In this document: one piece after another, positions 24,137 to 34,691 of the stretch
How positions within the stretch are numbered: the stretch's first letter is position 1
How the letters are laid out: each line of letters begins with the position of its first letter
Source: Metaphire vulgaris
Lineage: Eukaryota > Annelida > Clitellata > Crassiclitellata > Megascolecidae
DNA: 64,000 nt
Reading direction: 5' to 3'
Assembly (NCBI GenBank): GCA_018105865.1
Contig: JACLAT010000128.1
Location: 1 to 64,000 of the forward strand
Position numbers and translations under genes: made by a program
The notes under the pieces: model-generated
The model's database searches: none
What the model was told of the DNA's origin: nothing
The model's input: the letters and a program-made list of their open reading frames with translations, nothing else

Positions 24137-24362
24137 GGTGGTGGTGGTGGTGATGATGATGATGCAATGCAATGTAACAGTGCATTACCTGGCGTCTCTT
24201 TTGGATGAACATTCAGGAGCTCTTAAATGTCAATATTCTTCCAACGGGGAAGAGGAAACCTTTCAGGTGTTCTGTCAGGGAGTTGATGGCTACAGATCTG
24301 CGTCCAGCGTATGTTCTGGTCTAGTGCGATGGTCCAGATGGCTGGACCAACCGATGCAAAGT

Positions 24363-24365
24363 CTC

Positions 24366-24412
<47 letters not shown>
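24363..24412. repeat. (TC)n microsatellite
   Basis: About 45 bp of TC. Confidence 0.93.
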
Positions 24413-24486
24413 AATAAAACGAGTGCTAATGGAACACGCAGTGAGACACTCACATTCTATACGGATCGGAAACCTCAGTACTAATA

Positions 24487-24563
24487 CAGGATGGCGCAAA
24501 AAACCGGACTAGTCACATTAGGTTTGGCATTTAACATAGTACGGAGTTTTTTGCGCCACTCTG
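24487..24563. mobile_element. 77-bp mariner-type palindrome
   Basis: TA-flanked. The ends caggatggcgcaaaaaac and gttttttgcgccactctg are inverted. It has the size and ends of a mariner MITE. Confidence 0.75.
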
Positions 24564-24802
24564 TATATTAGACGGAAAAAATCCGATTTTATCAGACTAT
24601 TTATAGGAATAATGACTATTGGTTTCGTCTTAATCTGTCATTAATTTCTCATGAAATTTGGCGCGTATAACTCAAAACAATACTCGCGATCTGTATATTT
24701 TATGTTTGCTAGAGACGTTTAGTCAATCTGTCATGGCTGAAAGTCTGTCTCGTCGTCTCCCACTTTGCCTATACGCTGATCTCTGTAATGGACTTTGGTT
24801 AG

Positions 24803-24910
24803 CGGCTCGGTGGAGTAGTGGTAGGATTCTTGTCATGCGGTCGGAGGGTCGCTGGTTCGAATCTGACCCACTGCGCAGCGACCTTGGTCAAGTTGTTCAC
24901 CCTTAACTGC
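24803..24910 (+). repeat. tRNA-derived SINE
   Basis: Box-A-like tggagtagtggtaggattc and box-B-like gctggttcgaatctgacc. The (TAA)n run at 24967-25060 may be its tail. There is no convincing full cloverleaf. Confidence 0.6.
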
Positions 24911-24975
24911 TCCGCACTTACCATTCCTCGCTTTGTGAATGACATAACGTGCGTTAACAACCATGTAATAATAAT

Positions 24976-25023
<48 letters not shown>

Positions 25024-25329
25024 TAACAATACAAATAATAATAACAACAATAATAATAGCAATCTGTAGACAGAGCTGGAGTGTCATCGATTCGATTGAT
25101 TGTTGCCGCCATGCAAGCAGAAAGTGAAGAAGATGGCGATGATGATGGTAATAATGACGATGATGATAGTTTTGATGATGATGATGGTGGTGGTGGTGGT
25201 GGTGGTGGTGGGGTGGTGGTGACAGTGGCGCAGCGAGGCAAAATCTCGTCTCTCTCAAATAATGAAACGTGTACAGAAGTGCACAATTAATTATTAAAGT
25301 TGCTTTGACTGGTTTTGACTTCGTTTTCC

Positions 25330-25425
25330 CCTTCTTCTTCTTCTTCTTCTTCTTCTTCTTCTTCTTCTTCTTCTTCTTCTTCTTCTTCTTCTTCTTCTTC
25401 CTCCTCCTCCTCCTCTTCCCCTTCT
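25330..25425. repeat. (TTC)n microsatellite
   Basis: About 95 bp of TTC with CTC interruptions; the poly-Lys and poly-Arg frames are artefacts. Confidence 0.95.
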
Positions 25426-25891
25426 TAGAATGTGGAACGCATCTGTAGAACGGAACATAAGCATAACAAGATGCACAGTCACACATGCACACACACGTAC
25501 ACGCACATTCACAAGCCATTTGTTGTTCTGAGTTGTTTTTCTTTATTTTCAGATTGACGGAAGCGCCGTTGCGCCTCTCAAAAGATTTGAACTTTCCGAG
25601 GGCGAGTAAACGACATATGGCCCCCCCTACTGTACACCGAACCAAACTCTACAGCTTTCATTCGTTATTCTCGTGCTTGGCTGATAGAAAAAGAATCGAT
25701 AGATTTTTTCTAGATTTATTTTGTGAAAAATCATTATAAACTTAACTTTCAAATACGTTTTTAATACATTGAAACGTTTTAAACCGTTTGAACCCTTAAT
25801 TTTCCAGGCAGGTCTAGCAGGCGACATGATATGTGTGGGTAGCGAAGTAAGCTGTAACCATAATACTATTTGTCGTAAGCTGGCCTGAGTT

Positions 25892-26078
25892 CAGTGTTTA
25901 TTCTAGGCCTTCTCTGAGGGGAATTCCCCCCAAGTTTTAAAATGTCCCCTTAAAAAATTTTTTTATATGCTGGCTGGAGGGAAGGAAATCCCCCCCCCCC
26001 CCCAAAGTGTGGAGGCTCAGACCTTGCCCCCAAACATTTCAAAATTCCCCAATGTCAAGGTGGCTAGAATAAACGCTG
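25892..26078. mobile_element. hAT MITE, CAGTGTTTATTCTA family, copy 2
   Basis: 187 bp with ends CAGTGTTTATTCTAGGCC and tggctagaataaacgctg. Exact 8-bp duplication cctgagtt. It lies just 5' of the Kunitz exon. Confidence 0.92.
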
Positions 26079-26378
26079 CCTGAGTTAGACTACGATAAAA
26101 TGACGCTTAAAATGCAATATTCAGCTTTGGACGTCAGTTGGCCAGAGTGGTATTTGAGGGTGAATCAGACCAGCGGGGAAAGTATTTTTAATGGTTTCGT
26201 TGTGCCATACAAGTTAGTCAAATGAGTTAACGATAGAATGAAACTCTTCCCTTGCTATGTGTAGAGTGGACCAAAGGGGCGGGTCGGGTGAAGGGGTGGG
26301 GGTGGGGCTAAATATACCACCCTGCATATTATGACTCTATGTTGCATTTGAGTTGTGAGATTTTAATTCTGACGACAG

Positions 26379-26570
26379 GCGCTTGCAGTCTTCTGCTAAG
26401 TAACGATTCTTGCGCTGCGACCTACGAAACTTGGTATTTTGCTGAATCGGAAGATGGCTTCGGATGCTTCCAGTTCCAAGGCGCTGGAGGCCAATGTGGC
26501 GGAAAGGGAAATCGTTTCCAGACGTTGGAAGAATGTGAGGAAAACTGTATCGGAGAAGACGGACTGCCCA
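26379..26570 (+). CDS. Kunitz exon
   Basis: Phase 1 at both ends, so it is a symmetric, shufflable module. Includes ETWYF, the CFQFQG strand and NRFQTLEECEENC. Confidence 0.85.
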
Positions 26571-27712
26571 GTTAGTCTTGTTCTGCGTTCTTCATTGACG
26601 TAACTATAGCGACACACTTACTAAGAGAAGGGGGGTTAGTTACTTAGACATATCTCTCGTTGCATCAAATGACTCTAGTAAGTCTATAATTCATCAGCAT
26701 ACCAGCGACTCTCCTTGGTTGTCTGTTTGTCTTTCACCTTTCGCTGTGTTTGTCTGTATTTGATCTGCATTTTTTTTACAAAATTATCTATGTAATTATC
26801 TATGAAACATTTATATTATATATATAAATGTTTCATAAACATTTATATTATATATATATATAAATGTTTCATAGATATACATGATCTTTCTATTAAACTT
26901 GTCTTGTTGCACGCGACTAATTACATACTCGATTTTTGCCTTGTTCTTAGGATCACCTAAGAATGCAAATAAGACGTAATAATATTTATATTTGAATTCA
27001 GGGGAAAAGAAAAAAAATCGAGAATGCTTTTAAATTACTATTAATTAAGACGTTTCATTTGATATTTCGCATAATTTATAATTGTCGTTTAAAAGCGCTT
27101 ACATGCTCGTGTAAAAAAACAGCATCACATCGTGCGCGCTGATTTTGTTTAGAAAATTCCGACAACCAAGGTTACGAGGTGCGTCAATGGGGTGGCGGTG
27201 GCTACCCGGGCAGGCCTTACTACCACGACTACTGCTGGGGCCACTGCAGTAGCCACTGTTCCGGTGGCTACGAAAGATGTCATTCGTGCTCGTGTATTGA
27301 GGAGCAACCGAGGTGCTATCCGGTCAGCTGTCCAGATCACTGCGACAGCGAGTGGACTAGGGACCGCTACGGCTGTCCGTCGTGCCACTGCAGAAGAAGA
27401 CCCCCCTGCTACGGTTACCAATGCGGCTGCTACGGTCGCCACTGCGGCGTCTGTCCTCGGGTTCACTGTCCCAGCGTATGCCCATCGCCTCCCGTATATC
27501 CCATAAACCCGTGCTGCTGTCGCTATGGTCAGATATCGCGACCAGGCTGTAGCTATCGCTGCGACAATTATTGTCAGTACGGGCACGTTGAGCATCCTTA
27601 CCAAGGATGTCGCAGTTGCGAATGCAGACCTTTTCCCTACCGAGGAGAGCACTCCCACTACGAGTACGGTGGCTACGGGCAGAGCAGCTACGACAGTCCT
27701 TACGGGGGATAA
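26379..27712 (+). CDS. Kunitz plus antistasin-like secreted inhibitor, 2 exons
   Basis: Join 26379-26570 and 27153-27712 through a phase-1 intron (CCCA|gttagt ... gttttgtttag|AA). Exon 1 is a Kunitz/BPTI domain with all six Cys (GAC, DSC, FGC, GQC, EEC, ENC). Exon 2 has about 30 Cys in antistasin-like modules: CYPVSCPDHC with DRYGCPSCHC, CSYRCDNYC with YQGCRSCEC, and a first shorter one around CWGHCSSHC. A Tyr/Gly-rich tail ends at TAA. Kunitz and antistasin domains are serine-protease inhibitors; joint inhibition is inference. The Kunitz P1 residue is Ala (C-A-A), not Arg/Lys, and two inter-Cys spacings are about two residues longer than in BPTI. The start is uncertain: exon 1 has a good acceptor (gacgacag), so a signal-peptide exon probably lies upstream; the in-frame ATG at 26339 is the alternative. 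Confidence 0.82.
27153..27712 (+). CDS. Cys-rich antistasin-like terminal exon
   Basis: Begins KNSDNQGYEVRQWGGGG and ends YDSPYGG-stop. The repeated DxxGCxxCxC-like ends of the modules are visible. GC-rich compared with the surroundings, as expected of coding sequence. Confidence 0.85.
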
Positions 27713-28256
27713 GCTCAGTTGGCGATCGATTTTTAGACCTACTACTGCCCTCTGTTGTATCGATTCGATGCAACTATTTAACCATAGAAACCCATTAACC
27801 GGAAAGGCATGCAGTTGTTAAATAACGCATAATCAAGAGAAATATTTACACTGATGACTTAACACGGTCCCCAGCTGTAAGAACCGTTCAACGCCAGAAC
27901 TATAATATGTACACGTGTGTCGCGCTGTTCACCATTACCGATGGACAAATATTCACACCGTTTAACTGAAACCATACTACTGTATAATCCGCTCCCCAGG
28001 TGTGCTGTGGCTTGACCAGAAGAAGTGTAAACTAAGGACATAAAGGTGAAAACAGTCGAAGATTCGCATCTTTAAGAATGACACGAAAATGATCACGGCA
28101 TGATCATGTTGGACATTCAGCGATCAAATCAACGATTAGTTACAGTATCTTCTGTCCTGTTGTAGAAGTAACTATTTAATCAAGAACTTCATTAATCAGA
28201 AGAAAGATGCCTAAATAGTGAAAAATACTACATAACCGACTTTAAACGATACTGCC

Positions 28257-28262
28257 AATAAA
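28257..28262 (+). promoter_or_regulatory. Possible polyadenylation signal
   Basis: First clear AATAAA downstream of the Kunitz/antistasin stop codon, about 545 bases after it. Use is not shown. Confidence 0.35.
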
Positions 28263-28473
28263 ATTATATGCAGAATTTTGACGTAATATTGAAGTCAATG
28301 CTATCTAATCTGAAGTGAACTTGCGTCAAACCAATCTCTTCATAGCCTCCATTGTTTCATGCATTTTTACTTACCCTTTAAATGAGGTCAAAATCCCATT
28401 TGAGTCATTTACTCCCGTGCGCTTGTGTGTTTGTGTGTGTGAGTGTGTGTGCGCGCGGGTGTGTGTGTGTCCA

Positions 28474-28660
28474 GCAGTGTTTATTCTAGGCCTTCTCTGG
28501 GAAAGGGGAATTTCCCCAAAGTTTTAAAATCCCCCCAATTTTTTATGTTGGCTGGGGATGGAAATTTTCTCTCAAAAGTGCGGAGACTCAGACCGTGTCC
28601 CCCTCTAAACATTTCAAAATTCCCCCCCCCCCAATGTCAAGGTGGCTAGAATAAACACTG
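28474..28660. mobile_element. hAT MITE, CAGTGTTTATTCTA family, copy 3
   Basis: Ends cagtgtttattctaggcc and tggctagaataaacactg. The flanks do not show a clean duplication. A (GT)n run precedes it. Confidence 0.78.
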
Positions 28661-28837
28661 ATGTTCCGTACAATGACAGACAAATTGAGCCGTCACAGGA
28701 CCAGCGCAATTTCTACTTAGGCTTATATCGAAATCTCCCACTTACAGTAGTAGGCCTACTCTAGTGAAAATTGTGCAAAGCCAGATTTTCTGAGTAAAAG
28801 ATGGAAGAGTTTAATCTTGTTAACACTCCCAGTTTTA

Positions 28838-29378
28838 CAGTGATGGGCAACTAACTTTACAACTAAATTTAAACTAGAAATAAGTAGTTAAACTTTTAGT
28901 TGCCAACTAACTTTCTAAAATAGTTAGGACCTAACTAAACTAAAAATATAGTTAAACTTTTTGCGACTAATTTTACAACTATTTCCCAGGCATCACTGCA
29001 TCATGTATGTGTTCATGAAATATAGACGATGCTTGCAACGTGAACATGTCAGTCAATGAACTATTGAAATCATTAATTATTGTTCATTTAATAAGTAGGT
29101 CTTAGTCTAGACTGCACGTCACTGCAGGAACACGAGTTTGTCAAGTTTGTTTGGAAAAAATCACACAGAAAGGAATAGATAAAAAAGGTGCTGGTATTGA
29201 GAATTCGCGACACCAACTAACAAGTTTTAGTTAAACTATTTAGTTATTAACTAAAATTTTTCAGTTAAACTAGCATTTTAACTAAACTATTTATATTTAA
29301 TTGAACTATGAAGATAACTAACAAAATTAGTTAAACTTTTAGTTAGAAACTAATTAGTTAACTAGTTGCCCATCACTG
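28838..29378. mobile_element. 541-bp hAT MITE, CAGTGATGGGCAACTA ends
   Basis: Inverted ends cagtgatgggcaactaac and ttagttaactagttgcccatcactg-like. Exact 8-bp duplication cagtttta (28830-28837 and 29379-29386). The interior is dense in gttaaact/agtttaac words. Confidence 0.93.
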
Positions 29379-29503
29379 CAGTTTTAATTGAACTTGATCT
29401 TCCCCGGGTAAATTCTTCCCCTCCCCTCAGTTCAATAGTAGAGTAGCGTGCAGGAATGTTAAGTCTTTTGTACTATTTTTTGTATCATTGGATTTCTATA
29501 GAT

Positions 29504-30489
29504 CAGGGTTTCCCAAACATTTTGGAACCGAGGCCCACTTCGGCGGTTTTGTAACGTGCCACGACCCTAATAATAGCATGCTATATTAAAAATGCACTAG
29601 GCCATCTGGCGAACGTTAGTTTAAAAGAATCATCTGGGTTTTGAATAAATGGCAAAATAAAAGCTCTGATTCAATTTGAATGAAAATACGGCAAATATAT
29701 TTGACAGAAGTATTCATAATTTAGCTAAATAAGACAAAATGGAGAGAAATAAATATTGAAATTTCTTGAAAATTATCTTTTAACAATTTTATATGGAACA
29801 CACTTTTGTTACGCGTCTTAAAAATTCTATGAGATTGACAAATCGCTTAACCGCCAGGCACTAAATAACTTACAACAGAGATGCCTACTGAGGCTATTGT
29901 TAGTGGAGTTTCAGAGCAAAATGGTCGGAATTCGCTTTTCTAACGTTATTGAAAATAAGATTAATTTATACGAGTACTATAGGTCAGGGTTTCCAGATCA
30001 TTTTAGAATTGCTACCACTTCAGCGGCTTTGTAGCATCTCGCGACCCTGCAAACTTATTGTCTACTAAAATTGGCTAAAACACTAATAATTTTAATATAA
30101 ACCGTGTATGGAGAATTGCAGGCATTTAAATATCTTAAAAGCTAAGCCTACTTGCAACTTTAAAGGCTTGTGACATTGTGGTATTGGTTAGAAAATGGCA
30201 TGTTTCAATCTAATTTCGCACTACCCCGAGACCCACACTCAGTGTTTAATCTAGACTCCAGGACTCCGAGGGGGTAACTGAAAAAGCCGGGGGGGAGAAA
30301 CTGACAAAGCCGGGGGGAAATTCTGCTAGGGGCCGCTGTTAGTCCATGTAGTATTCCAAAATTTCCGGGGAGAATTTGAAATTTCCGGAGGGCGAAAAAG
30401 GGCAATTTTCCCCCCGGAAACGGCCTAGATTAAACACTGCCCACACTATTAAGACAGAGCCCTTGCGACCCGCAGTTTGGGAAACACTG
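29504..30489 (-). mobile_element. Non-autonomous hAT, CAGTGTTTCTCAAAC family, with a nested MITE
   Basis: Ends cagggtttcccaaacatttt and gcagtttgggaaacactg. It parallels 10203-10998 along most of its length. Removing the nested 30240-30439 restores about 780 bp, as in the sister copies. Confidence 0.85.
30240..30439. mobile_element. 200-bp hAT MITE nested in the larger hAT
   Basis: Ends cagtgtttaatctagactcc and cctagattaaacactg. Exact 8-bp duplication cccacact. Confidence 0.94.
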
Positions 30490-31010
30490 TTCTAGATGAC
30501 TTTCGCGTCAATGGTTAGGCGTTGACTACTTGGTGAGAATGATATCAATCGATGGTATTCAAATTCAATCCTTCAAAAGTCTTGTTATTGCAAGAGAATC
30601 AGAGTTTGTAACAGCGAGACGGACTATGGAGGACAAGTGTCAAAGGACAATTGCAGAAATGTTATCTCTAACTTTGGTTGGACAGCAGTTGTATCATTAG
30701 CCCAATATTTCATTAGTCTTCAGGTACAAAAATACAGAGATGTAGTACTTGGTACTTGTACTCGTACTCGAGTTGTACTCGAGTACAAATTTTTAGTACT
30801 TGTACTTGTACTTGTACTCGGAGGCCAGGTACTTGTACTTGTACTCGGAGTTTTTGGAATGCAAGTACTTGTACTTGTACTTGTACTCGGAGGCCAGGTA
30901 CTTGTACTTGTACTTGAAGCATTGTGTACTTGCTACATCTCTGGATACATGTACTTCAAGGGTACCAGTAATGCTGTTCCTTTAGGCTAATGACAAGCAC
31001 ATCCTAACAG

Positions 31011-31232
31011 ATGGCCAAGTACCTGGAACTCAACGATATTTATGATGAAGCCACTGATGCCATCGTATTTTGGAACAGTGAAGCTAATAGAAAGGAGTTC
31101 AACAGGCTGTATAATGCAGCCATTAGAGACCTTAGTGTGCCTGCTTCTGGCGCACCAATTAAACGCGTATTTAGCCAAGCTGGCTTGATCGCAAAACCGC
31201 ATAGGGCTAATATGACCGATGCAAGACTATAA
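31011..31232 (+). pseudogene. hAT transposase C-terminal fragment
   Basis: The 73-residue frame starts MAKYLELNDIYDEATDAIVF and ends with APIKRVFSQAGLIAKPHRAN and MTDARL. This matches the hAT family dimerisation block (APxxRxFSxAGxIxxxxRxxMxD). No catalytic residues remain, so it cannot transpose alone. Confidence 0.9.
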
Positions 31233-31315
31233 TAATAATCTTTATTTCTCTAATTTTTTTAGTGCAACTGTGATGATATTTAGATGCTAATAGTGTCAAT
31301 TTTATTCGTGGCCGA

Positions 31316-31566
31316 ACAAAATGTCCGAGGACAAAATGTCACGGGCAAAATGTCATGTAGAAAATGTCATGGGGACAAAATGTCAGCGGAAAAAATGTCA
31401 GGGCACTCAGAGGACAAAATGTCACGGTTTAGGGTTAGGGTTAGTGTTAGGGTTAGAGTTAGGATGACATTTTGTCCACTGACATTTTTTCCGCTGACAT
31501 TTTATCCCATGACATTTTGTCCGTGACATTTTTCGTGACATTTTGTCCTCGGACATTTTGTTCTAG
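31316..31566. repeat. Foldback arms with a telomere-like loop
   Basis: Left arm of repeated gacaaaatgtca units, right arm of tgacattttgtc units, and a loop at about 31430-31464 made of ggttagggttagtgttaggg-like sequence. It is inside hAT copy 1. In copy 2 only the left arm survives. Confidence 0.9.
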
Positions 31567-32103
31567 CACCATTTTATTGAATAACCGTGACAAACAGCTA
31601 CCCGTTAATAAAGTGTAGGCCTACTTGCTGTTTGTATTTGGCTATGAGGATCGGTACTTGTACTTGTACTCGATGCTTCGGTACTTGTACTTAATTGAGG
31701 CTTCAGTACTAGTACTTGTGCTTGTACTAGTACTTGGAGGCCAGGTACTTGTACTTGTACTCGGAGGCCAGGTACTTGTACTTGTACTTGTACTCGGAGG
31801 CCAGGTACTTGTACTTGTACTTGTACTCGGAGTTTTTGGAATGCAAGTACTTGTACTAGTACTTGTACTCGGAGGCCAGATACTTGTACTTGTACTTGTA
31901 CTTGAAGCATTGTGTACTTGCTACATCTCTGCAAAAATATCCGGAATCACAAATTTAAGCACGAACGAGACAATATTTCAGATGGCGGATCTTTACGCTG
32001 AAATCCTAGATCTACGTTACATTATTTTATATGCTGATCATGAAAATAAATTTGCAAGTCACTGTTTCCAGTCTAATTTTATGGCAACATATGATAGTTA
32101 TTT

Positions 32104-32104
32104 A

Positions 32105-32144
<40 letters not shown>

Positions 32145-32438
32145 GCTACTGCTGCCACCACCACCACCACCACCACCACCACTGCCACCACCACCACCAC
32201 CACCACCACCACCACCACCACTGCCACCACCACCACCACCACCACCACCACCACCACCACCACCACCACTGCCACCACCACCACTGCCACCACTGCTGCC
32301 ACCACCACCACCACCACCACCACCACCACCACCACCACCACCACTGCACCACCACCACCACCACCACCACCACCACCACCACCACCACCACCACCACCAC
32401 CACCACCACTGCACCACTACCACCACTACTACTACTAT

Positions 32439-32529
<91 letters not shown>
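32104..32529. repeat. CTA/CCA/TAA compound array
   Basis: About 425 bp of triplets: CTA, then CAC with CTG/CTGC interruptions, CTA and TAA. Poly-His, -Thr, -Trp and -Val frames are artefacts. Confidence 0.96.
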
Positions 32530-32530
<1 letters not shown>

Positions 32531-32799
32531 TGATCCAAATTGGTTTAGGAGGCTAAGTTGGCCTATGTGAAGACCAATATAATATTACTCTTTACATTCG
32601 ATAAACTAGTTTGTATTGACACTGCCACCTCGTCCAAACGGTTCCATTTGCCCAAAATATTTGCGCTAAAAAATTTATTTTCTTGGCTCCTCATCTGCTT
32701 GAACAATTTGCATTTGCGGTCTATAGTGTGCTGTTAATTTAAAAAATCGATCGTATGGCACATCTAATTTCCCAGTCATTATTTTTATGTTTTTATCTA

Positions 32800-32879
32800 A
32801 TCTCTCCTCTATCTCTCTCTCTTCTCTCTCTGTCTCTGTCTCTGTCTCTGTCTGTGTCTGTCTGTATCTCTCTTCTCTG

Positions 32880-32910
<31 letters not shown>

Positions 32911-32936
32911 GTCTGTCTGTCTCTCTCTGCTCCTTT
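32800..32936. repeat. TCTC/TCTG microsatellite
   Basis: Pyrimidine-rich (TC)n and (TCTG)n run. Confidence 0.92.
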
Positions 32937-32999
32937 CTAATGTTGTCAATCCGCAATATTGAAGCCTAGCTTTAGTCTAGACTGTCTAGGTAAAGTTTT

Positions 33000-33700
33000 C
33001 GGCGCATATTGTGGTCTGAAAGCATTTGAAACTTCGTCTGCACTGACTTCGGCAGAAGTGTATTTTGACCGTCTTGATACGTTCACATAACTAACAATTG
33101 CCTTTGCTAAACGGTTGGACGAACAAGCTTTGAATTGGGTTTGACGAGTTTCTGGTCTCACGCCGTCATGGGCGCAACGCACAGGCCGTTTGCCACCGTG
33201 ACGTCTCTGGCTTAATCTAACCCAGCCCTAAAGGTGGTGTCCATACAGGCCTACAAGTGTATACTGCCTCTACAAAAGACAGAAACTGCATTCGCGTGAC
33301 ACGCTTGGATCTCTTACTAACGAAACGGGCTTAAACGCATGAGTACAATTCACAATGGCGATATGCTGACGCCTATATTTTGCATAATATCGTGTCCTGC
33401 CTTCCTGTAAATTATTCGCACGAATCTACTCTCGATAGTTGGGCGTCAACAGTGTGCAGAAATAACACTAGTATCAAGTGACACGGAACAATGGAAAACT
33501 AACTGATTAGAAACAACAGTGTAGGCCTAATTGTCTTCTCTTCGTCCGGATTTGTAATTTCTGGTAAGGCAATCGCTCTTTTATCTGTTGTTCTTCTCTT
33601 ATTAATCAGTCGGACGATGTAGAAATTTCTTAACGTTATTTTTCAAAATAGCATCGTAGTTCTTTATAGTTGCTGTTTTAACTCTTTGATCTTCATTGCC
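33000..33700. other. No feature recognised
   Basis: A minus-strand open frame at 32946-33182 has ordinary composition but no family match or clear splice border. Confidence 0.45.
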
Positions 33701-33711
33701 ACCCTGCCATT

Positions 33712-33898
33712 AGCGTCGCCACGGGGGGGGGGGGCAAATGGGGCAACTGCCCCCCCAACCTGCCCCAGACCACCTACCAGATTTGCGCAAATCCGGTGAG
33801 AAAGTTTTTTGTGGAGGGGGGGGTAGGGGTGGGTAAGGAATCTGACATGCCAGACCTTTTTTGCCCCCACAACCAAAAATTCCTGGCGACGCCACTGC
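33712..33898. mobile_element. hAT MITE, CAGTGGCGTCGCC type
   Basis: Left end decayed (agcgtcgccac), right end ctggcgacgccactg intact. caccctgccatt-like sequence repeats on both sides, so the duplication is present but its exact limit is blurred. Confidence 0.75.
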
Positions 33899-33944
33899 AC
33901 CCTGCCATTCCGCCATAACGGCGCTGGGCGACGACATTGGGTTA

Positions 33945-34640
33945 ACTGCCTCCTGGTATTGTAAAGGTCAATACTGTGATGTTATTCATCCAGGTCGTTT
34001 TTGGTCTTCCTCTACTTCTTTGTACTTCTGAGATCCCTAGCAGTATAAACTTTTCTATGGTGTTTCCCTGTCGTGCTATAATGTTAAAATATTTCAGATT
34101 TATTTCTTTCACTTTGACGAGTATTTCCATCCATGCCTTATGGCAGCGGTTCTCAACCTGTGGGTCGCGACCCCCACGGGGGTCGAATGACGATTTGCCA
34201 GGGGGTCGCCGGAGACCTTCAGAAATATAGGGTTGTCTCTTTTATTGTTATTGCGCAAAATTTACTCATTTTAACATGTAAAAATGCTGATGAGCAAAAA
34301 AAGGTCATCAGCTAATTTTAAGATGTAAAAAAGGCTGACGAGCAAAAAAAGAAAAAAAAGGTCGTCAAGAAATTGTATTCTGCAGAGGCCCGAATTTCTC
34401 TCGGCGGGCCTGTTTGGGGGTCGCCACATCATGGGAATTGAATTAAAAGGGTCGCGGCACTATAAGGTTGAGAACCGCTGCCTTATGGAGTACTTCATCA
34501 TTTGTCATTCATTTTAGATATGTGATGCCTAATTTTTTCTAAGGCATTTCATTTCAAAAGCTTCTATTCCTCTCTCCATCTTAAATTCTTCAGCGTCCAT
34601 GCCTCGCATCCATGAGTGGTAATGGGCCAAACCATGGCAT
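33945..34640 (-). pseudogene. Non-LTR retrotransposon ORF2 fragment, interrupted
   Basis: The minus strand carries, in order, THGCEAWTLK-like and EAFEMKCLRK-like blocks (34520-34630) and then LKYFNIIARQGNTIEKF with RSRGRPKTTWMNNI (33975-34130). These are the usual post-RT blocks YGCExWTL..FGHIxRx..L...RGRPxxxW. Frameshifts are present. A MITE splits it at 34144-34480. Confidence 0.85.
34144..34480. mobile_element. 337-bp hAT MITE in the LINE
   Basis: Ends cagcggttctcaacctgtgg and ataaggttgagaaccgctg. Exact 8-bp duplication ccttatgg. It contains paired motifs gatgagcaaaaaaaggtcat and gacgagcaaaaaaag. Confidence 0.94.
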
Positions 34641-34641
34641 T

Positions 34642-34660
34642 ATTATTATTATTACTGCTG

Positions 34661-34691
<31 letters not shown>

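Larger units (their letters stand above)
30735..31931 (+). mobile_element. hAT element with GTACTT tandem arms, copy 1
   Basis: 1197 bp with ends cagagatgtagtacttgg and gtacttgctacatctctg. Exact 8-bp duplication caaaaata (30727-30734 and 31932-31939). Each end carries a tandem array of roughly 30-bp units (ctcggaggccaggtacttgt). Between them lie a fragment of the hAT dimerisation region and a foldback region. Copy 2 is at 57622. Confidence 0.95.

Noticed and set aside
27149..27658. 169-codon Val/Ala-rich minus-strand frame
   Set aside because: Antisense shadow of the Cys-rich exon, which has splice support and module structure.
30637..30990. 117-codon frame with VLVLVLGGQ repeats
   Set aside because: Translation of the GTACTT tandem arm of the hAT; the same for 31625-32533, 57536-57889 and 58266-58568.
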